A DNA stretch of 64,000 nt from Massilia atriviolacea (GTDB lineage Bacteria; Pseudomonadota; Gammaproteobacteria; Burkholderiales; Burkholderiaceae_D), in contig NZ_RXLQ01000010.1 of NCBI RefSeq assembly GCF_003953935.1, positions 214,844 to 278,843 of the forward strand, given 5' to 3'. Every line of letters starts with the position of its first letter. The first letter of the stretch is position 1. The notes beneath the pieces are model-generated. The model had not been told where the DNA came from. It did no database searches and saw nothing but the letters and a program-made list of their open reading frames with translations. The translations under genes and the position numbers were made by a program. Shown here piece by piece: positions 1 to 7,963 of the stretch.

Positions 1-23
1 CGACCAATAATATGCGGCGCATC

Positions 24-1355
24 TCAGGCTCCCTTCGGCGGCAGAGGCCAGACCCAGATATTCAGGCGGACCTCGTTCTTGTTCTCGAAATCCTGGACTT
101 GCTGGATCATGCGTTCGTCGAGCACATGGTCGGCCGACAGCAGCATGAAGCCCTCCGGACTGACCAGGTCGCGCGACAGGGTCATGCCCGGCGCCAGGTA
201 CTTGGCCATGGTGGCCAGGTCTTTGACTTTCTCCACCTTGTCGCCATCCATCAGCGCGCGGAACGCCGCCACCACGTTCGGATCGTAGCGCTTGCCCACG
301 GCGTCGTAGATGATCTGCTTGGCGTCGGGCGCCAGCACGCGGCGCTGGATCAGGGCGCCGATCTGCAGGTTGTCGTAGTCCGAGGCCAGCGCCAGGATGC
401 GCGCCCCGAGCGGGATCAGCGGTCCCGCCACGCCATCCGGAAAGCCGCCGCCGTCGAAGCGCTCCATCTGCGCGCGCAGCAAGGCAGCCACGCCCTGCAA
501 GTCTTCCAGCGGCATCAGCAGTTGCTCGGCGCGCAGGGGATGCTTGCGGAACACGCCCAGCATGTCGCCGCTGAGCAGGTTGACCGGCATCGCCAGCAAG
601 TCGTCCGGAAAGCCGATCTTGCCGATGTCGTGCAGCAGCGCGGCGATGAAGACTTCCTGGGTCGCGTTGGCATCGAGCCCGAGCTTGACGGCGAGGCGGC
701 GCGCCAGGTCGGCCACGCGGCGCGCATGCCCGGCCAGGTTGCCGCCACGCATTTCGATCATGCTGGACAGGATCTTGATAGTGGTGATGAAATTGCTTTT
801 GAGCTTTTTGTTGGTCTCTAAAATGGTATCGCGCGAGTTGCGCAGTTCTTCGGTGCGGATCTCGACCTTCGCCTCCAGGCTCTGGTTGAGCGTCTTGAGT
901 TCCTCGTTCTGGCGCGCGGTCAGCGCTTCCAGGCGCGCCTTTTCCTGCTCCAGCGCATGGCGTTCGAGCGCGTGGCGCACCACCAGGCAGATATCGGTGT
1001 CATCCCAGGGCTTGGTGATGTAGCGGTAGATTTCGCCGCGGTTGATCGCCGCCAGGATCGAGGACACGTCCGAATAGCCGGTCAGCAGCAGGCGCACCGT
1101 GTCGGGCCAGCGCTGGCGCACGTGTTCCAGGAAGCGGGCGCCGTCCATTTCGGGCATGCGCATGTCGGAAATGACCAGGTCGACCTGTTCCTGTTCCAGG
1201 ATGGCCAGGCCGGCCGCGCCGCTCTCGGCCACCAGCACCCGGTAGCCCTCCGGGCGGAACAGGCGGCGCAGCGCCGACAGGATGTTCGGTTCGTCGTCGA
1301 CGCACAGGATGGTGGCCGGGGCTGGGGCGGTATCGTCGCCGGGGATTTCTGTCAT
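24..1355 (-). CDS. Response regulator, REC plus HD-GYP-like output domain
   Basis: A 443-residue two-component regulator. The receiver domain is at about residues 15-130 with phospho-acceptor Asp64 in VISDMRMPEMDG and the conserved Lys in TKPWDD. A coiled coil (135-190) leads to an HD-type phosphohydrolase domain with HD at 242-243 (LLHDIGKIGFPD). The family usually hydrolyses cyclic di-GMP, but the signature GYP is GFP here (304-306), so activity is plausible and unproven. I start it at 1355 because the ATG overlaps the kinase stop codon (ATGA, 1352-1355), implying translational coupling, and because REC begins right after. A longer open frame upstream lies in the kinase gene. It is last in a five-gene signalling operon and probably the kinase's target. 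Confidence 0.85.
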   Translation of the reverse strand: MTEIPGDDTAPAPATILCVDDEPNILSALRRLFRPEGYRVLVAESGAAGLAILEQEQVDLVISDMRMPEMDGARFLEHVRQRWPDTVRLLLTGYSDVSSILAAINRGEIYRYITKPWDDTDICLVVRHALERHALEQEKARLEALTARQNEELKTLNQSLEAKVEIRTEELRNSRDTILETNKKLKSNFITTIKILSSMIEMRGGNLAGHARRVADLARRLAVKLGLDANATQEVFIAALLHDIGKIGFPDDLLAMPVNLLSGDMLGVFRKHPLRAEQLLMPLEDLQGVAALLRAQMERFDGGGFPDGVAGPLIPLGARILALASDYDNLQIGALIQRRVLAPDAKQIIYDAVGKRYDPNVVAAFRALMDGDKVEKVKDLATMAKYLAPGMTLSRDLVSPEGFMLLSADHVLDERMIQQVQDFENKNEVRLNIWVWPLPPKGA

Positions 1356-2818
1356 GGGCTGTTCTCCTCGCTTTCTGCGGTTCTCTGGTGCACCGGCAGG
1401 ACGATGCGGAACGTGGTGCCACGTCCCACTTCGCTGTCGACGTCGATGCTGCCACGGTGTTTCTGGATGATGCCGTAGGCCAGGGACAGGCCCAGGCCGG
1501 TGCCCTTGCCGACCGCCTTGGTGGTGAAAAAGGGGTCGAAGATGCGCGACAGGTTCTCGCGCGCAATGCCGGCGCCGTTGTCGGCGATCTCGAGCCACAC
1601 CTGTTCGGCGTCGCTGCCGGCCTCGCCGAGCGTGCCGCTGCGCAGGGTGATGGTGCCGCGCCGCTCGCTCATCGCATGCGCCGCGTTGACCACCAGGTTC
1701 ATGATCACCTGGTTGATCTGCGACGGCAGGCATTCGATGTCGGGAATGGCGCCGTACTGCTTGACCACGTCGGCCTTGTACTTGACTTCGTTGGAGACGA
1801 TGTTCAGGGTCGAATCGATGCCGCCGTGCAGGTTCGACCAGACCCATTCCTGGTTGGCGTCGACCCGCGAAAAATCCTTGAGGTCCTGCACGATGTGGCG
1901 CACGCGGGCGATGCCTTCCTTCGACTCGCTCATCAGCACCGGAATGTCGTCGCGCAAAAAGTCCAGGTCGAGCGTCTTGCGCATGGCGCCCAGGCGCGCC
2001 GCCGTTTCGGGGCTGGCTTCGGCTTCGGCCGCCTGGTACACATGCAGCATGTCGAACAGCTGGTCGAGGTAGCTTTGCAGGGTGCCGAAATTGGAAAAGA
2101 TGTAGCCGATCGGATTGTTGATTTCGTGCGCCACGCCGGCCGCCAGCTGCCCGATCGAGGCCAGTTTTTCCGACTGCACCAGTTGCTCCTGGGCCATCGA
2201 CAGCTTGGCGTTCAGTTCGGTCAGGGCCAGGTGCTTGGCGCGCAGCTCGGCGTCGGCCGCCTGGCGCTGGCGCAGGTCGTCTTCCAGCCGTTCCTTGGCT
2301 TCGGCCAGCTGGGCGGTGCGCTTTTCGATCAGGTGTTCGAGGTTGTCGTGGGCGCGCCGCAAGGCATTCTCGGCGACGCGCCGTTCGGTCACGTCGCGCA
2401 TGGTTTCGATCGCGCCGACCACCTGGCCGGAGGCGTCGCGCAGGGGCGCGGCGGTGAAATGCAGCCAGTGCCCGCCCACGCCCAGGTTTTCGAAAAAGCC
2501 TTCGGTTTCGTAGGCGCCGGGTATCAGGGCCGACTGGCGGTGCGCGGCCAGGCCCTCGCTGTCGCCCGAGACGATCATGTCCGACAGCATCTGCCGCTCA
2601 TGCGCATAGAACGCCACCCCATGGTTGCGCGTGCCGATCATCGCTTCCGTGCCCCAGCCGAGCAGGTGCTCGCAAGCCTTGTTCCAGTGCGTGATGGTGT
2701 GCTCGTGGTCGATGACGAAGGTGGCCACCGGATGCCCGTCCAGCAGTTCGGACAGGGCAAAGGCGCCGCCGTCGTCGCCGGACGGGCAGGTCGGAAGCGG
2801 GTGTTCGCGGTTCGCCAT
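1352..2818 (-). CDS. PAS-domain sensor histidine kinase
   Basis: A 488-residue cytoplasmic histidine kinase with no membrane segment. A PAS sensor (about 20-145) ends in the usual RDVTERR linker, followed by a coiled coil (150-215). The phospho-accepting His231 lies in AAGVAHEINNPIGY, the class of kinases that pair with REC-HD-GYP regulators. The ATPase domain shows an N box (NLVVNAAHA, about 374-382), G1 DNGAGI (413-418) and G2 GTGLGL (439-444), so it looks active. The start at 2818 has GGAGG about ten bases upstream; the frame stays open further up but overlaps the HDOD gene without homology. Its stop overlaps the start of the REC-HD-GYP-like gene, its likely partner. Confidence 0.88.
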   Translation of the reverse strand: MANREHPLPTCPSGDDGGAFALSELLDGHPVATFVIDHEHTITHWNKACEHLLGWGTEAMIGTRNHGVAFYAHERQMLSDMIVSGDSEGLAAHRQSALIPGAYETEGFFENLGVGGHWLHFTAAPLRDASGQVVGAIETMRDVTERRVAENALRRAHDNLEHLIEKRTAQLAEAKERLEDDLRQRQAADAELRAKHLALTELNAKLSMAQEQLVQSEKLASIGQLAAGVAHEINNPIGYIFSNFGTLQSYLDQLFDMLHVYQAAEAEASPETAARLGAMRKTLDLDFLRDDIPVLMSESKEGIARVRHIVQDLKDFSRVDANQEWVWSNLHGGIDSTLNIVSNEVKYKADVVKQYGAIPDIECLPSQINQVIMNLVVNAAHAMSERRGTITLRSGTLGEAGSDAEQVWLEIADNGAGIARENLSRIFDPFFTTKAVGKGTGLGLSLAYGIIQKHRGSIDVDSEVGRGTTFRIVLPVHQRTAESEENSP

Positions 2819-2856
2819 CTTGTTCGGCCTCCATGCCGCTGGTCTGGTTGAGCTCG

Positions 2857-3708
2857 CTATGTCACGAGAATCTTGCACATGTCGACAAAGGTCGACTCGG
2901 TGTCGCGGAACAGGCTGGCGCAGTCGTCTTCGCTCAGCGCCAGGGTCATCCATAGCGCCTGCGGCATCGGCGGCACCAGGTCGTCGGGCTCGCCCGACAG
3001 GTCGAGGGCGTGCGCGATCACATTGGCGGCGTGGATCAGCAGCGGCAGGGTCGGCTTGCCGGCGGCGTCGAGCTGGTGGTGGCCGGCCACCGCTTCCTGC
3101 ATGTCGGCCGGGAATTTCCAGTATGCCGCCAGCGCCGCCCCGGCGGCGGCATGGTCGACCCCGATCACGGCGCGCTCGGCTTCGATGGTGTAGCAATCGT
3201 GCTCCTTGCGGAAGGCCAGCATGGCCGCGTACGCGTCCGGGAAACGGGTGGCCAGCACCAGGGTGCCGATATCGTGCAGCAGGCCGGCCGTAAACGCCGT
3301 GTCGGGATTGAGCTTCAGGTGCAGCGCCAGCAGCTTGGCGCACACGGCGGTGGCCACCGAATGGCGCCAGAAGGCTTGCAGGTCGATTCCGCCGGCCGCG
3401 TTGGACGGGAAGCTGGCGGTCACCGCGCAGGCCGTCACCAGGGTGCGGATGCTGTGAAAGCCGAGCACCGAGATGGCTTGCTGGATCGTGGTCACCTTCG
3501 AGGACATGCCGTAGAACGACGAATTGGCCAGGCGCAGGGTCTTGGCCGTGAGCGACTGGTCGAGCGCGATCTTGCCGCCCAGGACATGCACATCGATGTC
3601 TTCCTGCTCCATGGAGGAGAGCAGCTCGACCACCACCGCCGACAGCGAGGGCAGGTCGCGGATGCGCTTGACGACGTCGTCGATCGAGGTGGGCATGACG
3701 GCGCTCAT
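2857..3708 (-). CDS. HDOD domain protein
   Basis: A 283-residue protein made almost entirely of an HDOD domain (about residues 10-210). HDOD domains resemble HD phosphohydrolases but are usually regulatory and often lie in c-di-GMP and chemotaxis operons. The HD-like pair is in GLLHDIGTLVLA (His145-Asp146); the opening VVKRIRDLPSLSAVV and the block LVTACAVTASF are typical. The start at 3708 overlaps the stop of the preceding small gene (ATGA, 3705-3708). A 38-base gap follows before the histidine kinase, the only real gap in this operon, and it holds the kinase's ribosome binding site. The molecular role is unknown; an adaptor between the EAL protein and the kinase/regulator pair is my inference. 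Confidence 0.82.
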   Translation of the reverse strand: MSAVMPTSIDDVVKRIRDLPSLSAVVVELLSSMEQEDIDVHVLGGKIALDQSLTAKTLRLANSSFYGMSSKVTTIQQAISVLGFHSIRTLVTACAVTASFPSNAAGGIDLQAFWRHSVATAVCAKLLALHLKLNPDTAFTAGLLHDIGTLVLATRFPDAYAAMLAFRKEHDCYTIEAERAVIGVDHAAAGAALAAYWKFPADMQEAVAGHHQLDAAGKPTLPLLIHAANVIAHALDLSGEPDDLVPPMPQALWMTLALSEDDCASLFRDTESTFVDMCKILVT

Positions 3709-4037
3709 CGTGCGCTCCGGCGGTAGGCCAGCAGGCGCTCGAACAGCACGGCGCTGGCGCCGGCGGGCGGGCCGCCCAGGCAGCGCCGGAACAGGTGCTC
3801 GAGGCGCGCGCACTGGCGCTCGCGCTCGGCCTGCAGCGCAGCCTGGTCGAGCGGTTCGGCGGCGCCGAGCACCTCCAGCTGCTCGATCCCGCGCCGCCGC
3901 AGCGAGGCCAGCGAGGACGCGCCCAGGGTGGCGCCGGCCGGCAGCAGCACGGCGCCGCCGGCGTCGCGCAAATCCCCGGCCAGCACCATGCCTTCGCTGG
4001 CGGCGTCGATGCCGATGGTCTGTACGGTGCTGGTCAT
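3705..4037 (-). CDS. Small operon protein resembling the N-terminal module of HD-GYP proteins
   Basis: A 110-residue soluble protein with no signal peptide or membrane segment. Its first half (about 8-55), with IDAASEGMVLAGDLRDAGG and LLPAGATLGASSL, resembles the short module often found ahead of HD-GYP or HDOD domains, which reads like GMVLAEDVYDxxGxxLLPAG. Here it is a free-standing protein. The second half is an Arg- and Glu-rich helix. I place the start at 4037, where ATGA overlaps the end of the EAL gene (4034-4037). Its stop overlaps the HDOD start the same way, so the three genes are translated as a chain. Function unknown; it may supply a missing module to the neighbouring HDOD or HD-GYP-like proteins. 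Confidence 0.7.
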   Translation of the reverse strand: MTSTVQTIGIDAASEGMVLAGDLRDAGGAVLLPAGATLGASSLASLRRRGIEQLEVLGAAEPLDQAALQAERERQCARLEHLFRRCLGGPPAGASAVLFERLLAYRRSAR

Positions 4038-6559
4038 GGCAGGTCCTCGCATGTACTGATCGTGATCAGGCTGCCGCGCGACTGCGAGTTCGCGCCCATC
4101 GGATGGGCCACCACCTGGTAGCAGCGGCCATCGATGTCGACCTGGTGGCTGCCGCTCGGGGCCAGGCCGTCTGGAAACAGTTCGGGCAGCACGATGTCCG
4201 CCTCATTGCCGAGTATGGCACCATTCTGGCGGAACATGCGCTCGGCTGCATCGTTGACGAACGCCACCATGCCCTCGTCGTCCAGCCCGATCACCGCCAG
4301 CGGCACGAACTGCAACAGTTCGCGCGCCACGTTCAGGCTGATTTCGTCGCGCGTGATCTGCTGCTGCTTCTGGCGCAGCACGTCTTCCATGCGCCGGTTG
4401 GCGGCCGCCAGTTCGTGGTTGGCGGTGCGCAGCTCCAGGTTCAGGCGTTCGTTGTCGTCGGCGATTTCCTTCAGGCGGAAGGCTTCGGCGATGTGGGTGC
4501 GCAATTGTTCGTCGTCCCAGGGCTTGGTGAGGAACTTGAAGATCGCGCCCTCGTTGACGGCGTCGGTCACCGATTGCAGCTCGGTGTAGCCGGAAAGCAT
4601 GATGCGTATGGTGTCCGGATACAGGGTCTTGGCGGCGCGCAAAAAGTCGGCGCCGATCATGCCCGGCATGCGCTGGTCCGAGACGATCACGTCGACCGCG
4701 TTGGCGGCCAGCACGTCCAGTCCTTCCTGGCCGCTGTGGGCGGTCAGGATCTGGTAGCCGTCGCGCCGCAGCAGGCGCTTGAGGGCCGAGACGATATTCT
4801 GCTCGTCGTCGACCAGCAGCAGGGTGCGCGCCTGCTTCTGGATGCGCAGCAGGTGCGGCGGCACCGCGTGGCGCGCGGCCAGCATGCTGGCCACCTGCTC
4901 GCGGTCGCACGGCTTGCCGAAAAAATAGCCCTGGATCTGGTCGCACATATTGCGCCGCAAGAAGTCGCACTGGGCTTCGGTCTCCACGCCCTCGGCGGCG
5001 ACCTCGATGCCCAGGTGGTGCGCCATCGAAATGATGGTCTTGACCAGGGCGGCGTCGTCGGCGCCGGTGACGATATTGCCGGTCAGGCCGCAATCGATCT
5101 TGACCAGGTCGAGCGGGAAGCGCTTGAGGTGGTTCAGCGAGGAGTAGCCGGTGCCGAAGTCGTCCAGGGTCAGGCCGACCCCGAGCGCCTTGAGCTGGGC
5201 CAGGATGGCGTCGCTGGCCTGCGGGTCCTGCATCAGGGCCGCCTCGGTGATTTCGAGCGAGAGCTGGACCGGCGGTATGCCCGACTGCGCCAGCGCCGCC
5301 GCCACCGCCTGCGGCAGGGCGGCGTCGCGGAACTGCTTGGGCGAGATGTTGATCGCCACCCGCACCGGCGGCAGGCCGGCCGCGCGCCAGGCCAGCATGT
5401 CCTCGACCGCGCGGTGCAGGCTCCAGTAGCCGAGCGCGGTGGTCAGGCCGGCCGCTTCGGCCAGCGGGATGAAGCGCCCGGCCGGAATCAGGCCCATCAG
5501 CGGGTGCTGCCAGCGCACCAGCGCCTCCAGCGCGCAGATGGCGCCCTGCTGCAGGTCGGCCAGCGGCTGGTATTGCAGCTGCAGCTGGCCCTCGATCAGG
5601 GCGATGCGCAGCGCCGCTTCCATCTGGGCCCGTTCGGCGGTGCGCTGGTTCATCTCGGGCGCGAAGAACTGCAGCTGGTTGCCGCCCAGGCCGCGCGCGT
5701 GCGACAGCGCCATGTCGGCGTAGCGCAGCAGGGTCACGCCATCGCCGGCGTCCTGCGGATAGCGGGCGATGCCGATGCTGCAGCCGGCATGCAGGCTCTG
5801 GCCGATCACCGGGAAGGGGGCGCCGATCACGCGCACGATGTGCTCGCACACGCCTTGCACCTCGGCGCTGTCGGCCACGTCGGCCAGCACCAGCACGAAC
5901 TCGTTGCCGCCGTGGCGCGACAGGGTGTCCTGCGCACGCATGCAGGCCTGGATCCGCATCGCCACGCTGATCAGGAGCTGGTCGCCGGCCACGTAGCCGA
6001 GGCTTTCGTTGACCAGGTTGAAGCCGTCCAGCGCCAGGCACAGCACCGCGACCCCGCCGGCATGGGTGTGCGCATGCGCCATGGCCGCCTGCAGGCGCTC
6101 GTTGAACAGGGCGCGGTTGGCCAGGCCGGTGAGGGCGTCGTGGGTCGACAGGTGCGCCAGCAGCGCCTGTTGCTCCCGCAGGTCGGTGACGTCCTCGGCG
6201 ATGCACAGCAGGCGCGCCGCGGCGTCGCCCTGCGGCGCCAGGCTGACGGTCCAGCGGCTGCACGGCGCGCCGCCGCCCGGCTGCACGAGGAAGGGCTGGG
6301 GCGCCCCGCCGGCGGCGGCCGTGCGCAGGGCCGCGCCGAGCAAATCGCCGGGCTGCGCGCCGCCCAGCCCGAGCGCGCTGGCGCCGACCAGCGCGGCGCG
6401 CGTGCGGCCGCTCAGGCGGCACATGGCCGGGTTGGCGTCGAGGATGGGGAAGCTGTCGATGCCGGCATCGACCAGCAGCACGCCGTTGGCGCACGCGGCC
6501 CAGGCGGCCTCGGCGGCGCCGGGAAGCGGTAGGGGCGACTGCGCGGTATCCAAGTCCAT
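4034..6559 (-). CDS. PAS-GGDEF-EAL-REC-PAS protein, likely c-di-GMP phosphodiesterase
   Basis: An 841-residue cytoplasmic signalling protein. An N-terminal PAS-like domain (20-130) is followed by a GGDEF domain (135-300) whose signature is GGNEF (217-221); the third residue is Asn instead of Asp, which normally abolishes cyclase activity. The EAL domain (310-560) is intact, with EAL at 345-347, DDFGTGYSS at 466-474 and IEVAAEGVE. A receiver domain (577-695) has phospho-acceptor Asp628 and the TKPWDD motif, then a coiled coil and a second PAS domain (about 745-840). An internal receiver between EAL and a C-terminal PAS is unusual. It probably degrades c-di-GMP under phosphorylation control. 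First gene of the operon; start at 6559 is the first plausible ATG. Confidence 0.87.
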   Translation of the reverse strand: MDLDTAQSPLPLPGAAEAAWAACANGVLLVDAGIDSFPILDANPAMCRLSGRTRAALVGASALGLGGAQPGDLLGAALRTAAAGGAPQPFLVQPGGGAPCSRWTVSLAPQGDAAARLLCIAEDVTDLREQQALLAHLSTHDALTGLANRALFNERLQAAMAHAHTHAGGVAVLCLALDGFNLVNESLGYVAGDQLLISVAMRIQACMRAQDTLSRHGGNEFVLVLADVADSAEVQGVCEHIVRVIGAPFPVIGQSLHAGCSIGIARYPQDAGDGVTLLRYADMALSHARGLGGNQLQFFAPEMNQRTAERAQMEAALRIALIEGQLQLQYQPLADLQQGAICALEALVRWQHPLMGLIPAGRFIPLAEAAGLTTALGYWSLHRAVEDMLAWRAAGLPPVRVAINISPKQFRDAALPQAVAAALAQSGIPPVQLSLEITEAALMQDPQASDAILAQLKALGVGLTLDDFGTGYSSLNHLKRFPLDLVKIDCGLTGNIVTGADDAALVKTIISMAHHLGIEVAAEGVETEAQCDFLRRNMCDQIQGYFFGKPCDREQVASMLAARHAVPPHLLRIQKQARTLLLVDDEQNIVSALKRLLRRDGYQILTAHSGQEGLDVLAANAVDVIVSDQRMPGMIGADFLRAAKTLYPDTIRIMLSGYTELQSVTDAVNEGAIFKFLTKPWDDEQLRTHIAEAFRLKEIADDNERLNLELRTANHELAAANRRMEDVLRQKQQQITRDEISLNVARELLQFVPLAVIGLDDEGMVAFVNDAAERMFRQNGAILGNEADIVLPELFPDGLAPSGSHQVDIDGRCYQVVAHPMGANSQSRGSLITISTCEDLP

Positions 6560-6769
6560 CAGCGTCTTTCAATAACGAATGCGAGCGTGCTGGCCGTAGG
6601 GGCGCCCCCGTGTCGACGGTGGGCCTTCGATTTATTATACGGAGAAATATTTACGGCGCGCAGGCGAAGCATTCTTTTTGTTGCTCAGTAGCCTTAGGTG
6701 CGTTTGCGTACAGAGCAAATGCCTCGGCCGGTGCATGCTGGAGCCATCATTAATGCAGGAGGAGTTAGC
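6560..6769. promoter_or_regulatory. Divergent promoter region
   Basis: A 210-base gap between the minus-strand signalling operon and the plus-strand stress protein gene. It turns AT-rich around 6630-6680, as expected for back-to-back promoters. I could not assign convincing -35/-10 pairs. AGGAGG at 6757-6762 is the ribosome binding site for the gene starting at 6770. Confidence 0.45.
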
Positions 6770-7327
6770 ATGTCTACAATCGTTGCAGGTCACTTTCAGC
6801 TTCAGGACGAAGTTGACAACGCGCGTCGCGAGCTGGTACGCGCCGGTTTTCCGGAGGACCGCATCTCGGCCTTTTTCCTGAACCAGCCGGGCCAGCACGA
6901 CCAGACCCCGATCGGCGGCGACCACATCCAGTCGCCGGGCGCCAAGGAGACCCCGGAAGGCGTGCTCGCCGGTGCCGCCACCGGCGGTGCGGTCGGCGTC
7001 GCGCTGGGCGCGGCCACTTCGATCGTGACCGGTCCGGTCGGCCCGGTGGTGGGCGGCCTGGTCGGAGCGCACGTGGGTTCGCTGTTCAGTTTGTCGAAGA
7101 TGAAGGATGCCGGCGAGAAGGAAGAGGGCAGCAGCGAAAACCGCTACGAGCCGCGCCAGTCGGGCATGCTGATCGCGGTCGCGACCGAGCAGCCGGCGGA
7201 CGAAACGCGCGCCATCGAGGTGCTGCGCGGCCTCGGCGGCCACCATATCGAGCGCGCCAAGGGCACCATCGAAGGCGGCGACTGGACCGATTTCGATCCG
7301 CTCAGCATTCCGGTGCTGGTGCAGTAA
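6770..7327 (+). CDS. Glycine-zipper general stress protein
   Basis: A 185-residue protein. The N-terminal part (about 1-60), opening STIVAGHFQLQDEVDNARRE, resembles the YflT/general stress protein 17M domain that binds or senses envelope stress. Residues about 68-105 form a Gly/Ala-rich membrane segment of glycine-zipper type (GAATGGAVGVALGAATS and GPVGPVVGGLVGAHVG). The C-terminal part (125-185) is a small alpha/beta repeat of the N-terminal fold (MLIAVATEQPADETRAIEVL), as in other members with paired domains. The start at 6770 is set by a strong AGGAGG seven bases upstream; the frame extends further but without a binding site. A very stable hairpin follows the stop. Substrate or partner unknown. 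Confidence 0.75.
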   Translation: MSTIVAGHFQLQDEVDNARRELVRAGFPEDRISAFFLNQPGQHDQTPIGGDHIQSPGAKETPEGVLAGAATGGAVGVALGAATSIVTGPVGPVVGGLVGAHVGSLFSLSKMKDAGEKEEGSSENRYEPRQSGMLIAVATEQPADETRAIEVLRGLGGHHIERAKGTIEGGDWTDFDPLSIPVLVQ

Positions 7328-7356
7328 CAGCCTGTCCCGGCTGCCCCGCAGTCGCG

Positions 7357-7398
7357 GCCGGCGCGCCGCCCCGCCCTGGCGCCGGGCGGCGCGCCGGC
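7357..7398. terminator. Perfect 15-bp inverted repeat, hairpin after the stress gene
   Basis: Arms at 7357-7371 and 7384-7398 are perfectly complementary over 15 bases, with a 12-base loop; every arm base is G or C. There is no T-run on either side, so it is not a classic Rho-independent terminator, but it could stop transcription or protect the mRNA 3' end. Confidence 0.5.
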
Positions 7399-7479
7399 AT
7401 GCGCGCGTCCGATTCGGCGCGCCTGCAACAGCGCTCAGATAAGGCTTCCCATCATCGGCTTTTTGGGTATGATGCTCTT

Positions 7480-7507
7480 AACATAGTGCATCCAACATAG
7501 TGCATCC
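7480..7507. repeat. 14-bp tandem duplication
   Basis: The 14-mer AACATAGTGCATCC occurs twice in immediate succession (7480-7493 and 7494-7507), just upstream of the gene at 7569 and downstream of a TATGAT that could be a -10 element (7468-7473). It would lie in the 5' untranslated region of that gene. Confidence 0.7.
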
Positions 7508-7568
7508 ATATACCAGTCCAGCCGGGGCATCCGCGCCGGTGACTGCCTGCCTTCGGGAGGACGCGACC

Positions 7569-7946
7569 ATGACCCAAGCCTGGCTCACCCTGACGAGCAT
7601 GGACGGACGCGATATCGCCGCGCCCACCGAGGCCCAGCTGGCGGCGGTCCTCGCCGAGCTGTACGCGCCGCTGCGCAAGCCCAAGGGCAAGGGCAAGGGC
7701 GCGCCCGCCCCCGCGCGCGAACCGGCCAGCGCCGCGCTGCGCTTCGGCTACGACGATGGCCTGATGTATGTCATCGAAGTGAGCAGCGGCGGCGATATCC
7801 GCTTCGAGGAATGGTCGGACCGCGACTGCGAGCTGGCGCTGGCGCCGCCGCGCCGCATGAGCGCCGACCTGCATCTGGCGCAAGAGCTGTGGGCGTTGAT
7901 GGCGCGCCGCCAGGTCTCGCGCATCCGCGAGCTGGACTGGCACTGA
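7569..7946 (+). CDS. Hypothetical protein
   Basis: A 125-residue soluble protein I do not recognise. It has no signal peptide or membrane segment. A short Lys/Gly/Pro/Ala-rich linker (about 37-53) separates a small N-terminal part from a compact acidic domain with LMYVIEVSSGGDIRFEEW and an alpha-helical end. The general pattern (short strands describing a two-column input, then helices) is reminiscent of small immunity-type folds, but that is only an impression. The start at 7569 is chosen because GGGAGGA lies seven bases upstream. Its last bases are 17 from the end of the convergent universal stress gene. Confidence 0.65.
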   Translation: MTQAWLTLTSMDGRDIAAPTEAQLAAVLAELYAPLRKPKGKGKGAPAPAREPASAALRFGYDDGLMYVIEVSSGGDIRFEEWSDRDCELALAPPRRMSADLHLAQELWALMARRQVSRIRELDWH

Positions 7947-7963
7947 GGCCGCGCCGGCGCCGG

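Noticed and set aside
3524..6532. A 1002-codon open frame on the plus strand opposite the PAS-GGDEF-EAL-REC-PAS gene
   Set aside because: The minus strand encodes recognisable domains here; the opposite frame is low-complexity His/Arg/Gln-rich and is an artefact of high GC content.
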